A stretch of 20,694 bases of DNA from a virus: positions 1 through 20,694 of the IMG/VR virus record IMGVR_UViG_3300023172_000251; one strand, 5' to 3'. The position numbers and the translations under genes are program-made. Within the stretch, counting starts at the first letter, position 1, and each line of letters begins with the position of its first letter. Positions 6,401 through 13,848 of this stretch are shown piece by piece. The notes beneath the pieces were generated by a model. The model was not told where the DNA came from, searched no databases, and worked only from the letters and a program-made list of their open reading frames with translations.

Positions 6401-8449
6401 ACTGTTGATGGATTGAGTGACTTAGATCAACTTAATGTTACTGGTGTTTCTACTTTTCTTGATAATGTAAGAATTGCTGATGATAATATAAAACTCCAAA
6501 TAGGAGGCGGGAATGATATTGAGATATATCATTCTTCTGGAGTAAATTTTATTGAGATTGATTCTGGATCCGCTTTATCAATAAAAGATGCAACTAACAC
6601 AAGAGCTGTTTTCCAAGGAACGGGAGCAGTTGATTTGTATTATGGAGCAAACAAAAAATTTGAAACTATTGGTGCTGGTGTAACAGTCACTGGAACTACA
6701 TTTACAAATCAACTTAGTGTTTCCGGTCTTTCTACTTTTGGGGCAAACGTAGATATCAATGCTGCTGTTGATATAAGTAATAACTTAGTTGTAGATGGAT
6801 TAAGTGACTTAGATGAACTTAATGTTGCTGGTATTGCAACCTTTAATTCTCTTACAACACTTGGTGCTGGACTTACGGTAACAGGTATCGTAACCGCAAG
6901 TGGTGGTTTTAATTTAGGTATTAGTTCTGGTGGAACTTCTATTACTTCAGGACCAGTTACTACTCTGAACTTCATTGGTGCTGGTAATACCTTTGCCGTT
7001 GATGGAACAACTGTTGATATTACTCTCACTCCTGATGTTGAGTATACTGATATTAATAAGCAAACATTTAATGTTGGTGTTGGTGGAACAACCTTAGTTA
7101 CTCTGAATGAATCTTATACATCTGGTAATGTTGATGTTTATGTTAATGGTATTAAGTTAATTCCAACATCCGATTTTACTGAAACGAGTCAAAACGTCAT
7201 TACATTGACTCAACCAGCACTTAGTGGTCACGTTATTGAGGTAGTTTCTTTCAAAGCAGTTTCTCTTGGTGAACTTGGATTAAATGTTCAGCAAGACGGC
7301 GTTGGAGTTGGTACAACTATTTCTACTCTTAATTTTGTTGGTGGAGCAAGTACTTATACTGATCGTGGAAATGGTACTCTTGATATAAATCTTGCTCAGA
7401 GTAGAATTAATAAGCAAACATTTAATGTTGGTGTTGGTGGAACAACCTTAGTTACTCTGAATGAACCATATGAATCTGGAAAAATTGATGTTTATCTGAA
7501 TGGTATTCGTTTAGCGCAGGCAGACTTTACTGAAACTTCTTCAACGACTGTTGGTTTAACAACTGCGGCTGATAACGGTGACGTTATTGAAATTCAATCA
7601 TTTATTGGTGTAATCAATACACAAACATTCAGTATTATTGATAATTTAACGGTTGCTAATATTGCAACTATTACCAGTCTCAATGTAACTGGAGTTGCAA
7701 CCGCTACATCATTTGTTGGAAACTTAACTGGAAATGTTACTGGTAATGCTGATACTGCAACCACTGCTACTAATATTGATATTAGTGCTGCTTCTTCTGG
7801 TGATACAACGACTCATCTTGTTCTCGTCGGAAACAATTCAACAGGAGCACAGCAACCATTTATTGATAATGGATCTTTGACTTATAATGCTTCGACAAAT
7901 GTTTTAACTGCTGGCGGTGGATTTAGTGGTGATGGATCTGCTCTTACCGCACTGAATGCTTCTCAATTAACTTCTGGTACAATACCTGGAGATCGTGGTG
8001 TAACTTCTGGTTCTACTAGTTCTTCTTTTGTTGAGTATAATGGAACCACGAGAACATCAGGTCAGTTTTATGGTGGAACAACAGATCCAACGAGTTCAAC
8101 CAGATTAAATTACGATGGAAACTTACATATAAATGGTATGGTTGCCGTTGGTGTTGTTACCGCAACTGATTTTAACTCAACTTCTGATGTTAAACTCAAG
8201 ACTAACGTTCAAACAATTGAAAATCCAATTGATAAAGTATTGCAGATAAATGGTGTTTCCTTTAATTGGATTGCAGATAATAGACCTTCTATGGGTGTGA
8301 TTGCTGATGAAATTGAAAAGGTATTGCCAGAGTTAGTCAGTGATACAGATCCTAAGACTGTAAATTATAATGGTCTTATTGGTCTTCTGATTGAATGTAT
8401 TAAGACTCAGCAAGTTGAAATTGAGAATATAAAGAAGAAACTAAACTAA
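3416..8449 (+). CDS. Giant mosaic tail fibre with S74 intramolecular chaperone
   Basis: A 1677-residue fibre protein. The body is built from Gly/Thr/Val-rich repeats of the type GLSTFGxNVDINAxVDISxNLxVDGLSDLDELNVAG; six STFG...DINAxVDIS units can be read. Interspersed are TTLNFxGAGNTF modules and two copies of an INKQTFNVGVGGTTLVTLNE domain. The last ~90 residues match the peptidase S74/endosialidase chaperone domain: TSDVKLKTN with the probable self-cleavage Ser-Asp at S1590-D1591, then FNWIADNRPSMGVIADEIEKVLPELV, and a C-terminal coiled coil (IECIKTQQVEIENIKKKLN). In this family the chaperone drives trimerisation and then cuts itself off, so the mature fibre would end near residue 1589. The gene follows 3065-3406 with a 9-base gap and is probably late. 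It is the likely host-range fibre. Confidence 0.9.
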   Translation: MEQFLSAKYLSGRNANQKIGIVDSTENQKVLEVIGNVGIGTTVFEPTEKLDVRGSVSVADTITATTVNATTVVVTGTGNTFADLTVTGTSSFVGVSTFSDKVIFDSTNSIQIPVGNTSERDAVGVAVTGQIRYNTELSSFEGYGPGGEWGSLGGVKDVNQDTYIIPELSAGSNEDTLYYYTGGNLSGTISSTTGAVFNVDVGIGSTQPTATLDVSGTANVSGLSTFGSNVDINASVDISSNLTVDGLSDLDELNVAGISTFGSDVDINASVDISDTLNVTGVSTFIGGITGTISTATQLETARDFSITGSFVTASAVSFDGTGNVALAATITPDSIGLGTYTTGSYVKNISGTINQITVTGGTGEGSTPVISIPSSPILPGNVTVANDLQVNNNLNVTGNITIGGTTAIIYAQEFIVNDKEIVLGFTTDSFGNEVSNDTTADGGGISIASTEGNPLIDFTIAGVHTHPNTYKDIIWVKTGTLGAGTTDAWHFNYGVGIGSTQVPNGARLAAGNVQITENDISVVRNINASGVATLPTIDATNATIDNLTFTSGTAITSVDTDLSSVSTSDDTLASAKAIKDYVDGEVSTINTTIGNIDLDFGGDTGTGAIDLDSETFTIAGTSNEIVTVGSGNTVTIGLPDDVTIATSLTVGSGTTITNDGIVAGIVTASLTGTATTATNLSGGDSGDIPYQSSNGITTFVDATGATDGQILLWNGSAPVWDNVLAATGIFVGITVEDEGVTVGTATSIATLNFVGSNIVATATTGADGISTITLSDTPTFDTINVTGLSTFGANVDINAAVDISNNLVVDGLSDLDELNVAGIATFGSDVDINAAVDISQELNVTGVSTFGDKVIFDSTNSIQIPVGNTSERDAVGVAVTGQIRYNTELSSFEGYGPGGEWGSLGGVKDVDQDTYIIPETSAGSDEDTLSFYTGGNLSGTISSTTGAVFNVDVGIGSTQPTATLDLDGTFNVTGISTFGSDLDINAAVDISSNLTVDGLSDLDQLNVTGVSTFLDNVRIADDNIKLQIGGGNDIEIYHSSGVNFIEIDSGSALSIKDATNTRAVFQGTGAVDLYYGANKKFETIGAGVTVTGTTFTNQLSVSGLSTFGANVDINAAVDISNNLVVDGLSDLDELNVAGIATFNSLTTLGAGLTVTGIVTASGGFNLGISSGGTSITSGPVTTLNFIGAGNTFAVDGTTVDITLTPDVEYTDINKQTFNVGVGGTTLVTLNESYTSGNVDVYVNGIKLIPTSDFTETSQNVITLTQPALSGHVIEVVSFKAVSLGELGLNVQQDGVGVGTTISTLNFVGGASTYTDRGNGTLDINLAQSRINKQTFNVGVGGTTLVTLNEPYESGKIDVYLNGIRLAQADFTETSSTTVGLTTAADNGDVIEIQSFIGVINTQTFSIIDNLTVANIATITSLNVTGVATATSFVGNLTGNVTGNADTATTATNIDISAASSGDTTTHLVLVGNNSTGAQQPFIDNGSLTYNASTNVLTAGGGFSGDGSALTALNASQLTSGTIPGDRGVTSGSTSSSFVEYNGTTRTSGQFYGGTTDPTSSTRLNYDGNLHINGMVAVGVVTATDFNSTSDVKLKTNVQTIENPIDKVLQINGVSFNWIADNRPSMGVIADEIEKVLPELVSDTDPKTVNYNGLIGLLIECIKTQQVEIENIKKKLN
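3696..4198 (+). repeat. Fibre-gene duplication, copy A (offset 2259 nt)
   Basis: This 503-base segment recurs in frame at 5955-6457, shifted by exactly 753 codons. Both copies encode STFxDKVIFDSTNSIQIP ... GEWGSLGGVKDV ... STTGAVFNVDVG. Much of it has diverged at third codon positions, while 3968-4054 is identical to 6227-6313 (87 bases). Confidence 0.9.
5777..5896 (+). repeat. Perfect 120-bp direct repeat, copy 1
   Basis: This stretch is identical to 6725-6844, an offset of 948 bases (316 codons). It encodes GLSTFGANVDINAAVDIS followed by NNLVVDGLSDLDELNVAGIATF. Complete identity points to a recent duplication or gene conversion. Confidence 0.92.
5955..6457 (+). repeat. Fibre-gene duplication, copy B (offset 2259 nt)
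   Basis: Second copy of the 3696-4198 module inside the same fibre gene. Most differences are synonymous, so the protein sequence has been kept. An 87-base core (6227-6313) is identical to 3968-4054. Confidence 0.9.
6725..6844 (+). repeat. Perfect 120-bp direct repeat, copy 2
   Basis: Identical to 5777-5896; see that entry. The flanking sequence differs on both sides. Confidence 0.92.
7052..7111 (+). repeat. Perfect 60-bp direct repeat, copy 1
   Basis: Identical to 7406-7465 (offset 354 bases, 118 codons). It encodes INKQTFNVGVGGTTLVTLNE, the start of a domain present twice in the fibre. Confidence 0.92.
7406..7465 (+). repeat. Perfect 60-bp direct repeat, copy 2
   Basis: Identical to 7052-7111. 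The rest of the domain (DVYxNGIxL, DFTETS) is similar in protein but diverged in DNA. Confidence 0.92.
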
Positions 8450-8506
8450 AATAAATAACCTGAACAATTATTTGTAGATTAATAACTGGTTCTGATTAGA
8501 TAAATA
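8450..8506 (+). promoter_or_regulatory. Two late-promoter-like boxes before the adhesin module
   Basis: AATAAATA at 8450-8457 and GATAAATA at 8499-8506 each match TATAAATA at 7 of 8 positions, in the 83-base gap between the giant fibre and the gene at 8533. The second is better placed (26 bases before the start codon). The gap is AT-rich, so one or both could be chance. Confidence 0.4.
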
Positions 8507-8532
8507 GTAAAAACTGCCGAGTGTAAACGAAG

Positions 8533-8787
8533 ATGGCAATTAAAATTTCTGGAACTACTGTTATTGATGACAGTGGAAACCTGACTAATATAAACAGTGG
8601 TGCTATTATTGGAATTCAATCTGCCGGAAATGCTATTGGTGCTGGTGCGACAACATTAAATTTCATCGGTGCTGGTAATACTTTTTCATATAGTGCTGGG
8701 ACAAAAACCTTAGATATTAGTATCTCTGGTGGTGGTGGTGGAGCTTCTGCATCATCCACTTACTTCTTTTCAAACATTCTATCTTAA
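8533..8787 (+). CDS. Small fibre-module protein
   Basis: An 84-residue protein starting MAIKISGTTVIDDSGNLTNI, a beginning I associate with cyanophage virion proteins. Residues 30-70 carry a module (GNAIGAGATTLNFIGAGNTF ... TKTLDISISGGGGG) that also appears inside the giant fibre (for example around 6958-7030 and 7280-7395) and in the protein encoded at 16507. It ends in an aromatic strand, STYFFSNIL. It therefore looks like a fibre repeat unit encoded as a separate gene. It probably opens the late adhesin operon 8533-12739, with the next gene only 7 bases away. Whether it assembles into the fibre or caps it cannot be told from sequence. Confidence 0.65.
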   Translation: MAIKISGTTVIDDSGNLTNINSGAIIGIQSAGNAIGAGATTLNFIGAGNTFSYSAGTKTLDISISGGGGGASASSTYFFSNILS

Positions 8788-8794
8788 TTAAAAA

Positions 8795-9169
8795 ATGGCA
8801 TCTCCAAATATTTTAGACCTAACAACAGTAACTGGTGTAACGACAGCAATTACGCTTGGCACAACTAGTGTTACGTCCTTAGTATCAAATGCAGCAAGTT
8901 CTAATCAAGTTTATAGAGTTGCATCTCTAATTATTTCTAATATTGATGGAACTAATTCGGCTGACATAACCGTAAAATATCATGATGCTGTTGCAGCAGG
9001 TGGTACTGGTTATTCAGTTGCTACAACTATCGCAGTTCCTCCAGATTCTTCAATTAATATTATTGATAAAACCTCATTTTTGTATCTAGAAGAAAGTCGT
9101 TCACTTTCAGTTCAAGCCAGTGCATCTGGTGATTTGACTGCAGTATGTACTTATGAAGTATTAGAATGA
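8795..9169 (+). CDS. Small virion protein, paralogue of the gene at 17759
   Basis: A 124-residue all-beta protein that aligns over its whole length with the product of 17759-18136: both have MAxPNI, LVSNAASSxxVY, IISN-DG, a Gly-rich turn, LxxxSxIYLEE-type and CTYE/CSYE strands. The shared order of strands suggests a jelly-roll-like subunit. Both copies sit between a small fibre-module gene and adhesin or chaperone genes, so they probably play the same part in two related fibre assemblies, perhaps as connectors between the tail and the adhesin. There is no clear Shine-Dalgarno; the start follows the previous stop through an A-run. Confidence 0.65.
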   Translation: MASPNILDLTTVTGVTTAITLGTTSVTSLVSNAASSNQVYRVASLIISNIDGTNSADITVKYHDAVAAGGTGYSVATTIAVPPDSSINIIDKTSFLYLEESRSLSVQASASGDLTAVCTYEVLE

Positions 9170-9173
9170 TAAA

Positions 9174-9920
9174 ATGAAAAATTTAAGAAAGGTTGTTAAT
9201 GGTGGATATTTGGGTATATCATATGAAAAAACTCAAAATCCAGCATTTAATTTTTTAAACCTAGCTATACCACTAAATTCTCTAGATGGATCCACTGTCA
9301 ATGTAATAGATTATTCGGAGCAAAGTAATTCTGTTACTAACAATTCAGTTACCTGGGATTCTGGAAGAACTGATAAATTTTATAATGGTGCATCTGCTTT
9401 TAATGGTTCTTCTTCTTATTTGAGTATTGGATCTAATGCTAGTCATGGAACAACCGGTGGTAGTGACTCTCCATTTACAATCGAATCTTATATTTACAGT
9501 AATAATGTTAGCTCTGGAAATAGAACCATCTATGAGCAGCAACAGTCTGGATCTTCTAATTTAAAATTTTATACCAATGCTTCAACACTATCAGTTGACT
9601 TTAATGGTGCAAACATACTCTCAAGTACTTCAAATATTACTGTAAGTACCTGGCATCATGTTGCTCTACAAAGAAGTGCTTCAGCATTAAGTATGTTTAT
9701 TGATGGGGTATGTGTAGCATCAACTTCTGTTAGTGGAATATTGACATCTGCTTCTGTTAATATTGGCAGAAGTGTATCTGGATCGGAATATTGGTCTGGA
9801 AATATACAGGATTTGAAAGTTTATTCAAATATTCCAAAATATTTTGGAAACTTTCAAGTTCCTTCGAGTTCGACAAGCAATACAAGAAGATATCCATCAG
9901 GAATTTACACACTGGGATAA
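9174..9920 (+). CDS. LamG-type adhesin
   Basis: A 248-residue protein with one LamG/concanavalin-like jelly-roll domain at about residues 30-225. Typical signatures are YNGASAFNGSSSYLSIGSN, SPFTIESYIY, STWHHVALQRSASALSMFIDG and VNIGRSVSGSEYWSGNIQDLKVY. Domains of this kind bind sugars or protein ligands, often with calcium, so a role as a virion adhesin that touches host surface glycans is likely; binding itself is inferred. It has no signal peptide, as expected for a virion protein. It follows 8795-9169 with a 4-base gap and starts just after an A-run without a Shine-Dalgarno. Confidence 0.78.
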   Translation: MKNLRKVVNGGYLGISYEKTQNPAFNFLNLAIPLNSLDGSTVNVIDYSEQSNSVTNNSVTWDSGRTDKFYNGASAFNGSSSYLSIGSNASHGTTGGSDSPFTIESYIYSNNVSSGNRTIYEQQQSGSSNLKFYTNASTLSVDFNGANILSSTSNITVSTWHHVALQRSASALSMFIDGVCVASTSVSGILTSASVNIGRSVSGSEYWSGNIQDLKVYSNIPKYFGNFQVPSSSTSNTRRYPSGIYTLG

Positions 9921-9924
9921 AAAA

Positions 9925-11895
9925 ATGAGCGCATCTGCATACAAAAGAGTTTTTTCAAATAACCAAAGTTCTACTTTCAATGATGGATGTGACTACGAAG
10001 TAACCAGATTTTCATTGACAGAATATTCTACAGAATCTGACAATGAGGTTCAAGTAAAAAGTGATTTGTTATATTCTGGTTATTCTCCAATAAAAGCTAA
10101 TTCGTATTATAATACTGTATCTAATTTTGCTACCGAATCCGAACAGATTGCTGATTTAAACTTGGGTACAATAACAGCAGTTTCAACTGCCACGGGAGTT
10201 TATGGTCATCATATTGGAATTGGAACTCAAATTGGAACCAGTGGACAAAATAGTGGTGCTCCTGTCGCAGGGATCAAAGGAACACAAATCGCAATAACAA
10301 ATTCACATACTGGAAATAATAGTCCATTTCAATATACAACAGATGGTGGTGTAAATTGGACAACCGCTAGTGGAGATTCTATTATAGGATATAACACATA
10401 TATGTGGGCAACAAATGGATCTGATAAAATTGCCACATTATCTAACTATTCTAATAGTACAATGTATGCGACATTTAGTGGAGGAGTTCCGACTTCAGCA
10501 ACGACAGCACAATCTCATTCAGCCATTGCTGGGGGAATATCTAATAATTTACTTTTAATGGGAAAATCAAATGAAATTTATAGATCAACTACTTGGACTC
10601 CACCTGGAACTTTAGTTGCATCTATAACTGGATCACCATACGCTATGTCTATTAGTAGTGGTTCAGATACAACAGCAACTTGTTTAGCATTTATTTATAA
10701 CGGAACTCTTTATAGGAGTACTGATGGTGGACAAAATTGGTCTCAAGTATCTCCAACAAGTTTACCAAATTTCAACTTTAGTGGTGTTGGGAATAGGTCT
10801 TGTGTTTGGCATTCAGAAACATCAAAATTTTATGTTTTAAACCATGTTGCTGGAAAAGCAACAATATATTCTAGTTCTGATGGACTAACCTGGGAGATGT
10901 TATCTCAAACTGCATATGGAGGTTCTCCAGCTTTTAGTAGACTTCAATCAGAAAACGGTTATTTAATTGGCATTGGCAGTAAAATATGGCAAAGTGTTGA
11001 TGGATATGTCTGGTCTAGACTAAGTGGTACAAGTTTTTTTGATAGAAATTTTGCATACGGATCATCAGGTTATACTAATTTTGATGGTACTGGATATTAT
11101 GCTGAAGCATCAACTGGTGGAAATGGAAGATCTCATGAATATGGTGAATATGGAACATATACAGAAATAACAACAGACACAAATTCAAATTATTCTTATT
11201 TGACACTATCCTCTTCCCAACAAGCCAAACGAAGTGATGCTACTGGATCTCCACCTAGTATTGTGGGTGATATTCAATTAGTAAATACACCAGATAACAA
11301 AATATATTTGCAAAATCCTTCTGGTGCCTGGGGAACTAGTTATTCTGGAACATCTTTGGTTACTTCTGCTGGTTTCAATGGAGCATATGTTGGACTTAAA
11401 GTTGGTAGTCCATTCTCATCAGGATACATTAGAGAAACTAATATTCCTGATCTATCAGCTTTTACTTATGATTTATTGTTTAGATTTAACTCTGCAAGTG
11501 ATACAAGTAAAACACTAATTGATACTAGAAATTCTACAAATACTACGGGATTTTATGTTGAAATTGATGGATCCAGTATTTTAAAAATATACTCTGCTGA
11601 TGGACTAAGTTCAAATACATTATTATCACCTATTGATACTGAATGGCATCATCTCAGAATTACTCCATCAACATCGTATATAGATAATACTAGTATTTCT
11701 CATGGATTTACTGTAAGTAGTGGTTCTAGAATTTCAATTGCTAGAAATTGGAGTAACTCTAATATTTTGCAAGTAAAAATTAGTAATTTTAGATTGGTAC
11801 AAAAAACATTATCTTCTCCTGGTGAAAACTACCTTAGAAATTTATTATCAACTTCCACTAAATCATATCCTGCTATAAAACCTGTTAATTATTAA
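9925..11895 (+). CDS. Asp-box beta-propeller / LamG adhesin
   Basis: A 656-residue protein when started at the ATG at 9925 (MSASAYKRVFSNNQSS). An upstream in-frame ATG at 9844 lies inside the LamG gene and is unlikely to be used. Four Asp-box (BNR) motifs of the S/T-x-D-G-x-x-W type can be read: TTDGGVNW at residues 138-145, STDGGQNW from 265, SSDGLTW from 317 and SVDGYVW from 357. These mark blade turns of a sialidase- or VPS10-like beta-propeller. Residues about 480-630 form a LamG-like domain (AFTYDLLFRFNSASDTSKTLID, TEWHHLRITPS, VKISNFRLVQK). Both folds commonly contact glycans. No sialidase catalytic Arg triad can be assigned by eye, so a binding rather than cutting role is more likely. 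It is the largest of three consecutive adhesin genes. Confidence 0.78.
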   Translation: MSASAYKRVFSNNQSSTFNDGCDYEVTRFSLTEYSTESDNEVQVKSDLLYSGYSPIKANSYYNTVSNFATESEQIADLNLGTITAVSTATGVYGHHIGIGTQIGTSGQNSGAPVAGIKGTQIAITNSHTGNNSPFQYTTDGGVNWTTASGDSIIGYNTYMWATNGSDKIATLSNYSNSTMYATFSGGVPTSATTAQSHSAIAGGISNNLLLMGKSNEIYRSTTWTPPGTLVASITGSPYAMSISSGSDTTATCLAFIYNGTLYRSTDGGQNWSQVSPTSLPNFNFSGVGNRSCVWHSETSKFYVLNHVAGKATIYSSSDGLTWEMLSQTAYGGSPAFSRLQSENGYLIGIGSKIWQSVDGYVWSRLSGTSFFDRNFAYGSSGYTNFDGTGYYAEASTGGNGRSHEYGEYGTYTEITTDTNSNYSYLTLSSSQQAKRSDATGSPPSIVGDIQLVNTPDNKIYLQNPSGAWGTSYSGTSLVTSAGFNGAYVGLKVGSPFSSGYIRETNIPDLSAFTYDLLFRFNSASDTSKTLIDTRNSTNTTGFYVEIDGSSILKIYSADGLSSNTLLSPIDTEWHHLRITPSTSYIDNTSISHGFTVSSGSRISIARNWSNSNILQVKISNFRLVQKTLSSPGENYLRNLLSTSTKSYPAIKPVNY

Positions 11896-11896
11896 A

Positions 11897-12739
11897 ATGA
11901 CTAATAGAAACATAGGAAACACTTTTGGAATAAAAAAGACAGATGATTTAAAATCTGGAATATGGAATACTTATGAAATACATAATCAAAAATTACCAGA
12001 CTCATTTGGTGCTAGTAGTTGGTATGCTGAAAATAATCTAAAAGACTATCAAGTTTTGTATGTTCCACTAGATAATACGAATTGGGATGCCTATGGATCA
12101 TCTGGTGGAAGTGTTGGTATAATAACAGAAGCTCCTAATGTTGCAGCTGGATTTACTGAAACATCTCCACAAAATGATTTTGGTATTACTGCATGTATGT
12201 TTAATGATGCCAATCAAAATGATAGATTTATTACAATTCCTGCGAGTTCAGATTTTGCTTTGGGAACTTCCGATTTTACAATTGATATTTTCCTGAATAG
12301 AACATCAACAGGTTGGTATGAAGGTGGAACTCTTATCGATGCAAGAGATCCTTCAACAAATCAAGGTCCTTGGTATATTGGATATTCAGCTTATCAGGGA
12401 CGCAGTAAGCCATCATTATATGTTGACAATAGTAATGGTGCTAACACTTTTCAGACATTTGAAACTGAAACACTTTCCGGATCAACCTGGTATCATTATA
12501 GGTGGTCTAGGAATGGTGATAAACTTAGAGCATTTACTAATGGTATTCTTCGTAATACTTATACTTTTAATAATCCACATGTTCCAATAAACCCAAGCAA
12601 CAATCCTATTAGAATTGGTGTAGGTGCAAAGGGATATTTTGGACATTTGAGGATTGTGAAAGGAATTGGATTGAATGGAACTGATAGACCAGATTTCTAT
12701 AGTGGTATTAGTTCTACTTCATCAAGATTACCAATTTGA
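11897..12739 (+). CDS. LamG-type adhesin
   Basis: A 280-residue protein whose residues about 50-265 form a LamG/concanavalin-like domain: YVPLDNTNWDAYG, DRFITIPASSDFALG, SDFTIDIFLNR, STWYHYRWSRNGDKLRAFTNG and GYFGHLRIVKGIG. It begins one base after the previous stop, with no Shine-Dalgarno but an A-rich context, so translation may re-start after termination. Together with the genes at 9174 and 9925 it makes a run of three lectin-like proteins, probably alternative or cooperating receptor-binding subunits at the fibre tip. Its N-terminal 45 residues differ from those of the other two, so each may attach at a different place. Confidence 0.78.
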   Translation: MTNRNIGNTFGIKKTDDLKSGIWNTYEIHNQKLPDSFGASSWYAENNLKDYQVLYVPLDNTNWDAYGSSGGSVGIITEAPNVAAGFTETSPQNDFGITACMFNDANQNDRFITIPASSDFALGTSDFTIDIFLNRTSTGWYEGGTLIDARDPSTNQGPWYIGYSAYQGRSKPSLYVDNSNGANTFQTFETETLSGSTWYHYRWSRNGDKLRAFTNGILRNTYTFNNPHVPINPSNNPIRIGVGAKGYFGHLRIVKGIGLNGTDRPDFYSGISSTSSRLPI

Positions 12740-12757
12740 TTCAATATATAATCTTTG

Positions 12758-12765
12758 GATAAATA
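12758..12765 (+). promoter_or_regulatory. Late-promoter-like box GATAAATA
   Basis: Matches TATAAATA at 7 of 8 positions, 22 bases before the start codon at 12787. It is the only promoter-like element in the 47-base gap. Confidence 0.42.
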
Positions 12766-12786
12766 AAAAAACCTACAATCACTAAA

Positions 12787-13230
12787 ATGCTATACTCATA
12801 CATAAATCGTTATCCAGAAAAACTTCCCAAAAGATTTAGATTGGGTGATGGATCAACTATTACAAATTTAGCAGAAAAATCTAGTGAAGAATTGCTAGAG
12901 TTGGGATTTGATGGACCATATGAAATACCAGTTTATGATCCATCAAATGAAAAAATAAATTGGAATGGTAGTGGATTTGATATTATTCCATTTTCAGAAG
13001 ATGAAAAAAATGGAAGGATTGCTGAAATTTGGAGAAATGTTCGAAATAGAAGGGAAGAACTTTTAAGTAAGACTGATTGGGCAGTCTTGCCAGATTCTCA
13101 ATTATCCGAAGAGAAAAAAAATGAGTTTTTATCTTATAGACAAAAATTGAGAAATATTCCTCAAGAATTTTCTGATCCAAGTCAAATTATTTGGCCTCAA
13201 GAACCTCAACCAATAGATCTACCTTATTAA
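12787..13230 (+). CDS. Tail-assembly chaperone-like protein
   Basis: A 147-residue protein. The C-terminal half has the pattern seen in the phage tail-assembly-chaperone family Phage_tail_APC: IWRNVRNRREELLSKTDW, LSYRQKLRNIPQEF and IIWPQEPQP. The N-terminal half (YPEKLPKRFRLGDG, GFDGPYEIPVYD) is shared with the product of 18155-18718, so the two are paralogues. Proteins of this type are found beside fibre or tail genes and are thought to help fibres fold or join the tail. Its position at the end of the LamG adhesin run supports that role for this adhesin set. It converges with the leftward oxygenase gene, with only 3 bases between the two coding ends and no strong terminator. Confidence 0.72.
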   Translation: MLYSYINRYPEKLPKRFRLGDGSTITNLAEKSSEELLELGFDGPYEIPVYDPSNEKINWNGSGFDIIPFSEDEKNGRIAEIWRNVRNRREELLSKTDWAVLPDSQLSEEKKNEFLSYRQKLRNIPQEFSDPSQIIWPQEPQPIDLPY

Positions 13231-13233
13231 TAA

Positions 13234-13842
13234 TTAATTTTTATCTTTAAAAGAAACCATATTAAATGTCAGATTTTCATCTGCTTGATACCATCCTGTA
13301 GCAATATACTTTCTTTCTCCGGGAGGATTTCCTCTATGTGTGTGACTAAATCCAGCAGGCCAAATTAATACTGTTCCTTCTGTAGGTGTATATCTTTCGT
13401 CATAAAAATAAAATTCAGTTTCACCTTTATCTTTTACCGTATTTAAATATACCATCCAAACCAGAGTTCTAGAACTATATCTCCAACTAGTGTTTTCTGC
13501 ATGAAAATTATGAAATCCTCCTGTTGGTGGTTCTGTCACTTGTAAATTGGTTCTAGTGCTTATGAAATTAAATTCGGATAGAATAGGATATTCTTGCACA
13601 TAGTGTTTAAGACACTCGTTCACTCCACCCATAAGAAGATGTGATTCATTAGGATTGAATGAATCTAAAGAAATAAGCTTATCGTCTATATTTTTGTTTT
13701 TTCTAAAAATAATGTTTTCAGATCTATCGCAATATTCTCTTAAATATTGCATGAAAGAATCTTGAAAGACATTATCAAATTTTCCAATAAAGTTTGAAAA
13801 AGAACAGTCAAAAGAATCATTTATTGGGAAATCACTTTTCAT
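13234..13842 (-). CDS. 2OG-Fe(II) oxygenase, prolyl-4-hydroxylase-like
   Basis: A 202-residue leftward gene. It has the double-stranded beta-helix motifs of 2-oxoglutarate/iron oxygenases: FHNFHAEN gives the first iron ligands as H114-x-E116 (Glu in place of the commoner Asp), and GFSHTHRGNPPGERKYIATGWY supplies the distal His (H167) and the R177/K178 that binds 2-oxoglutarate. The segment LVWMVYLNTVKDKGETEF is typical of the phage P4H-like group common in cyanophages. It would hydroxylate a protein or small-molecule substrate in the host cytoplasm; the substrate is unknown. It is read divergently from the halogenase-like gene, from a perfect sigma70 consensus promoter (13898 down to 13870), with a leader of about 20 bases and no Shine-Dalgarno. 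Confidence 0.85.
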   Translation of the reverse strand: MKSDFPINDSFDCSFSNFIGKFDNVFQDSFMQYLREYCDRSENIIFRKNKNIDDKLISLDSFNPNESHLLMGGVNECLKHYVQEYPILSEFNFISTRTNLQVTEPPTGGFHNFHAENTSWRYSSRTLVWMVYLNTVKDKGETEFYFYDERYTPTEGTVLIWPAGFSHTHRGNPPGERKYIATGWYQADENLTFNMVSFKDKN

Positions 13843-13848
13843 TTTTTA

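Noticed and set aside
3496-7029. Long minus-strand ORFs opposite the giant fibre (for example 3952-4305, 5488-5916 and 6709-7029)
   Set aside because: They are antisense shadows of the repetitive Thr/Val/Ser-rich fibre; their products are low-complexity and repeat along with the fibre repeats.
3696-7465. Regular direct repeats as a possible CRISPR array
   Set aside because: Repeats are long, in frame and coding, with no uniform short repeat-spacer pattern.
8462-8492. Interrupted inverted repeat (GAAC...TTATT / AATAA...GTTC) as a terminator after the giant fibre
   Set aside because: The stem is short, AT-rich and broken by mismatches, and no T-run follows.
9844-9924. Upstream 27-codon extension of the propeller/LamG gene
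   Set aside because: It lies entirely within the preceding LamG gene; the ATG at 9925, just after that gene's stop, fits the junction pattern of the neighbouring genes.
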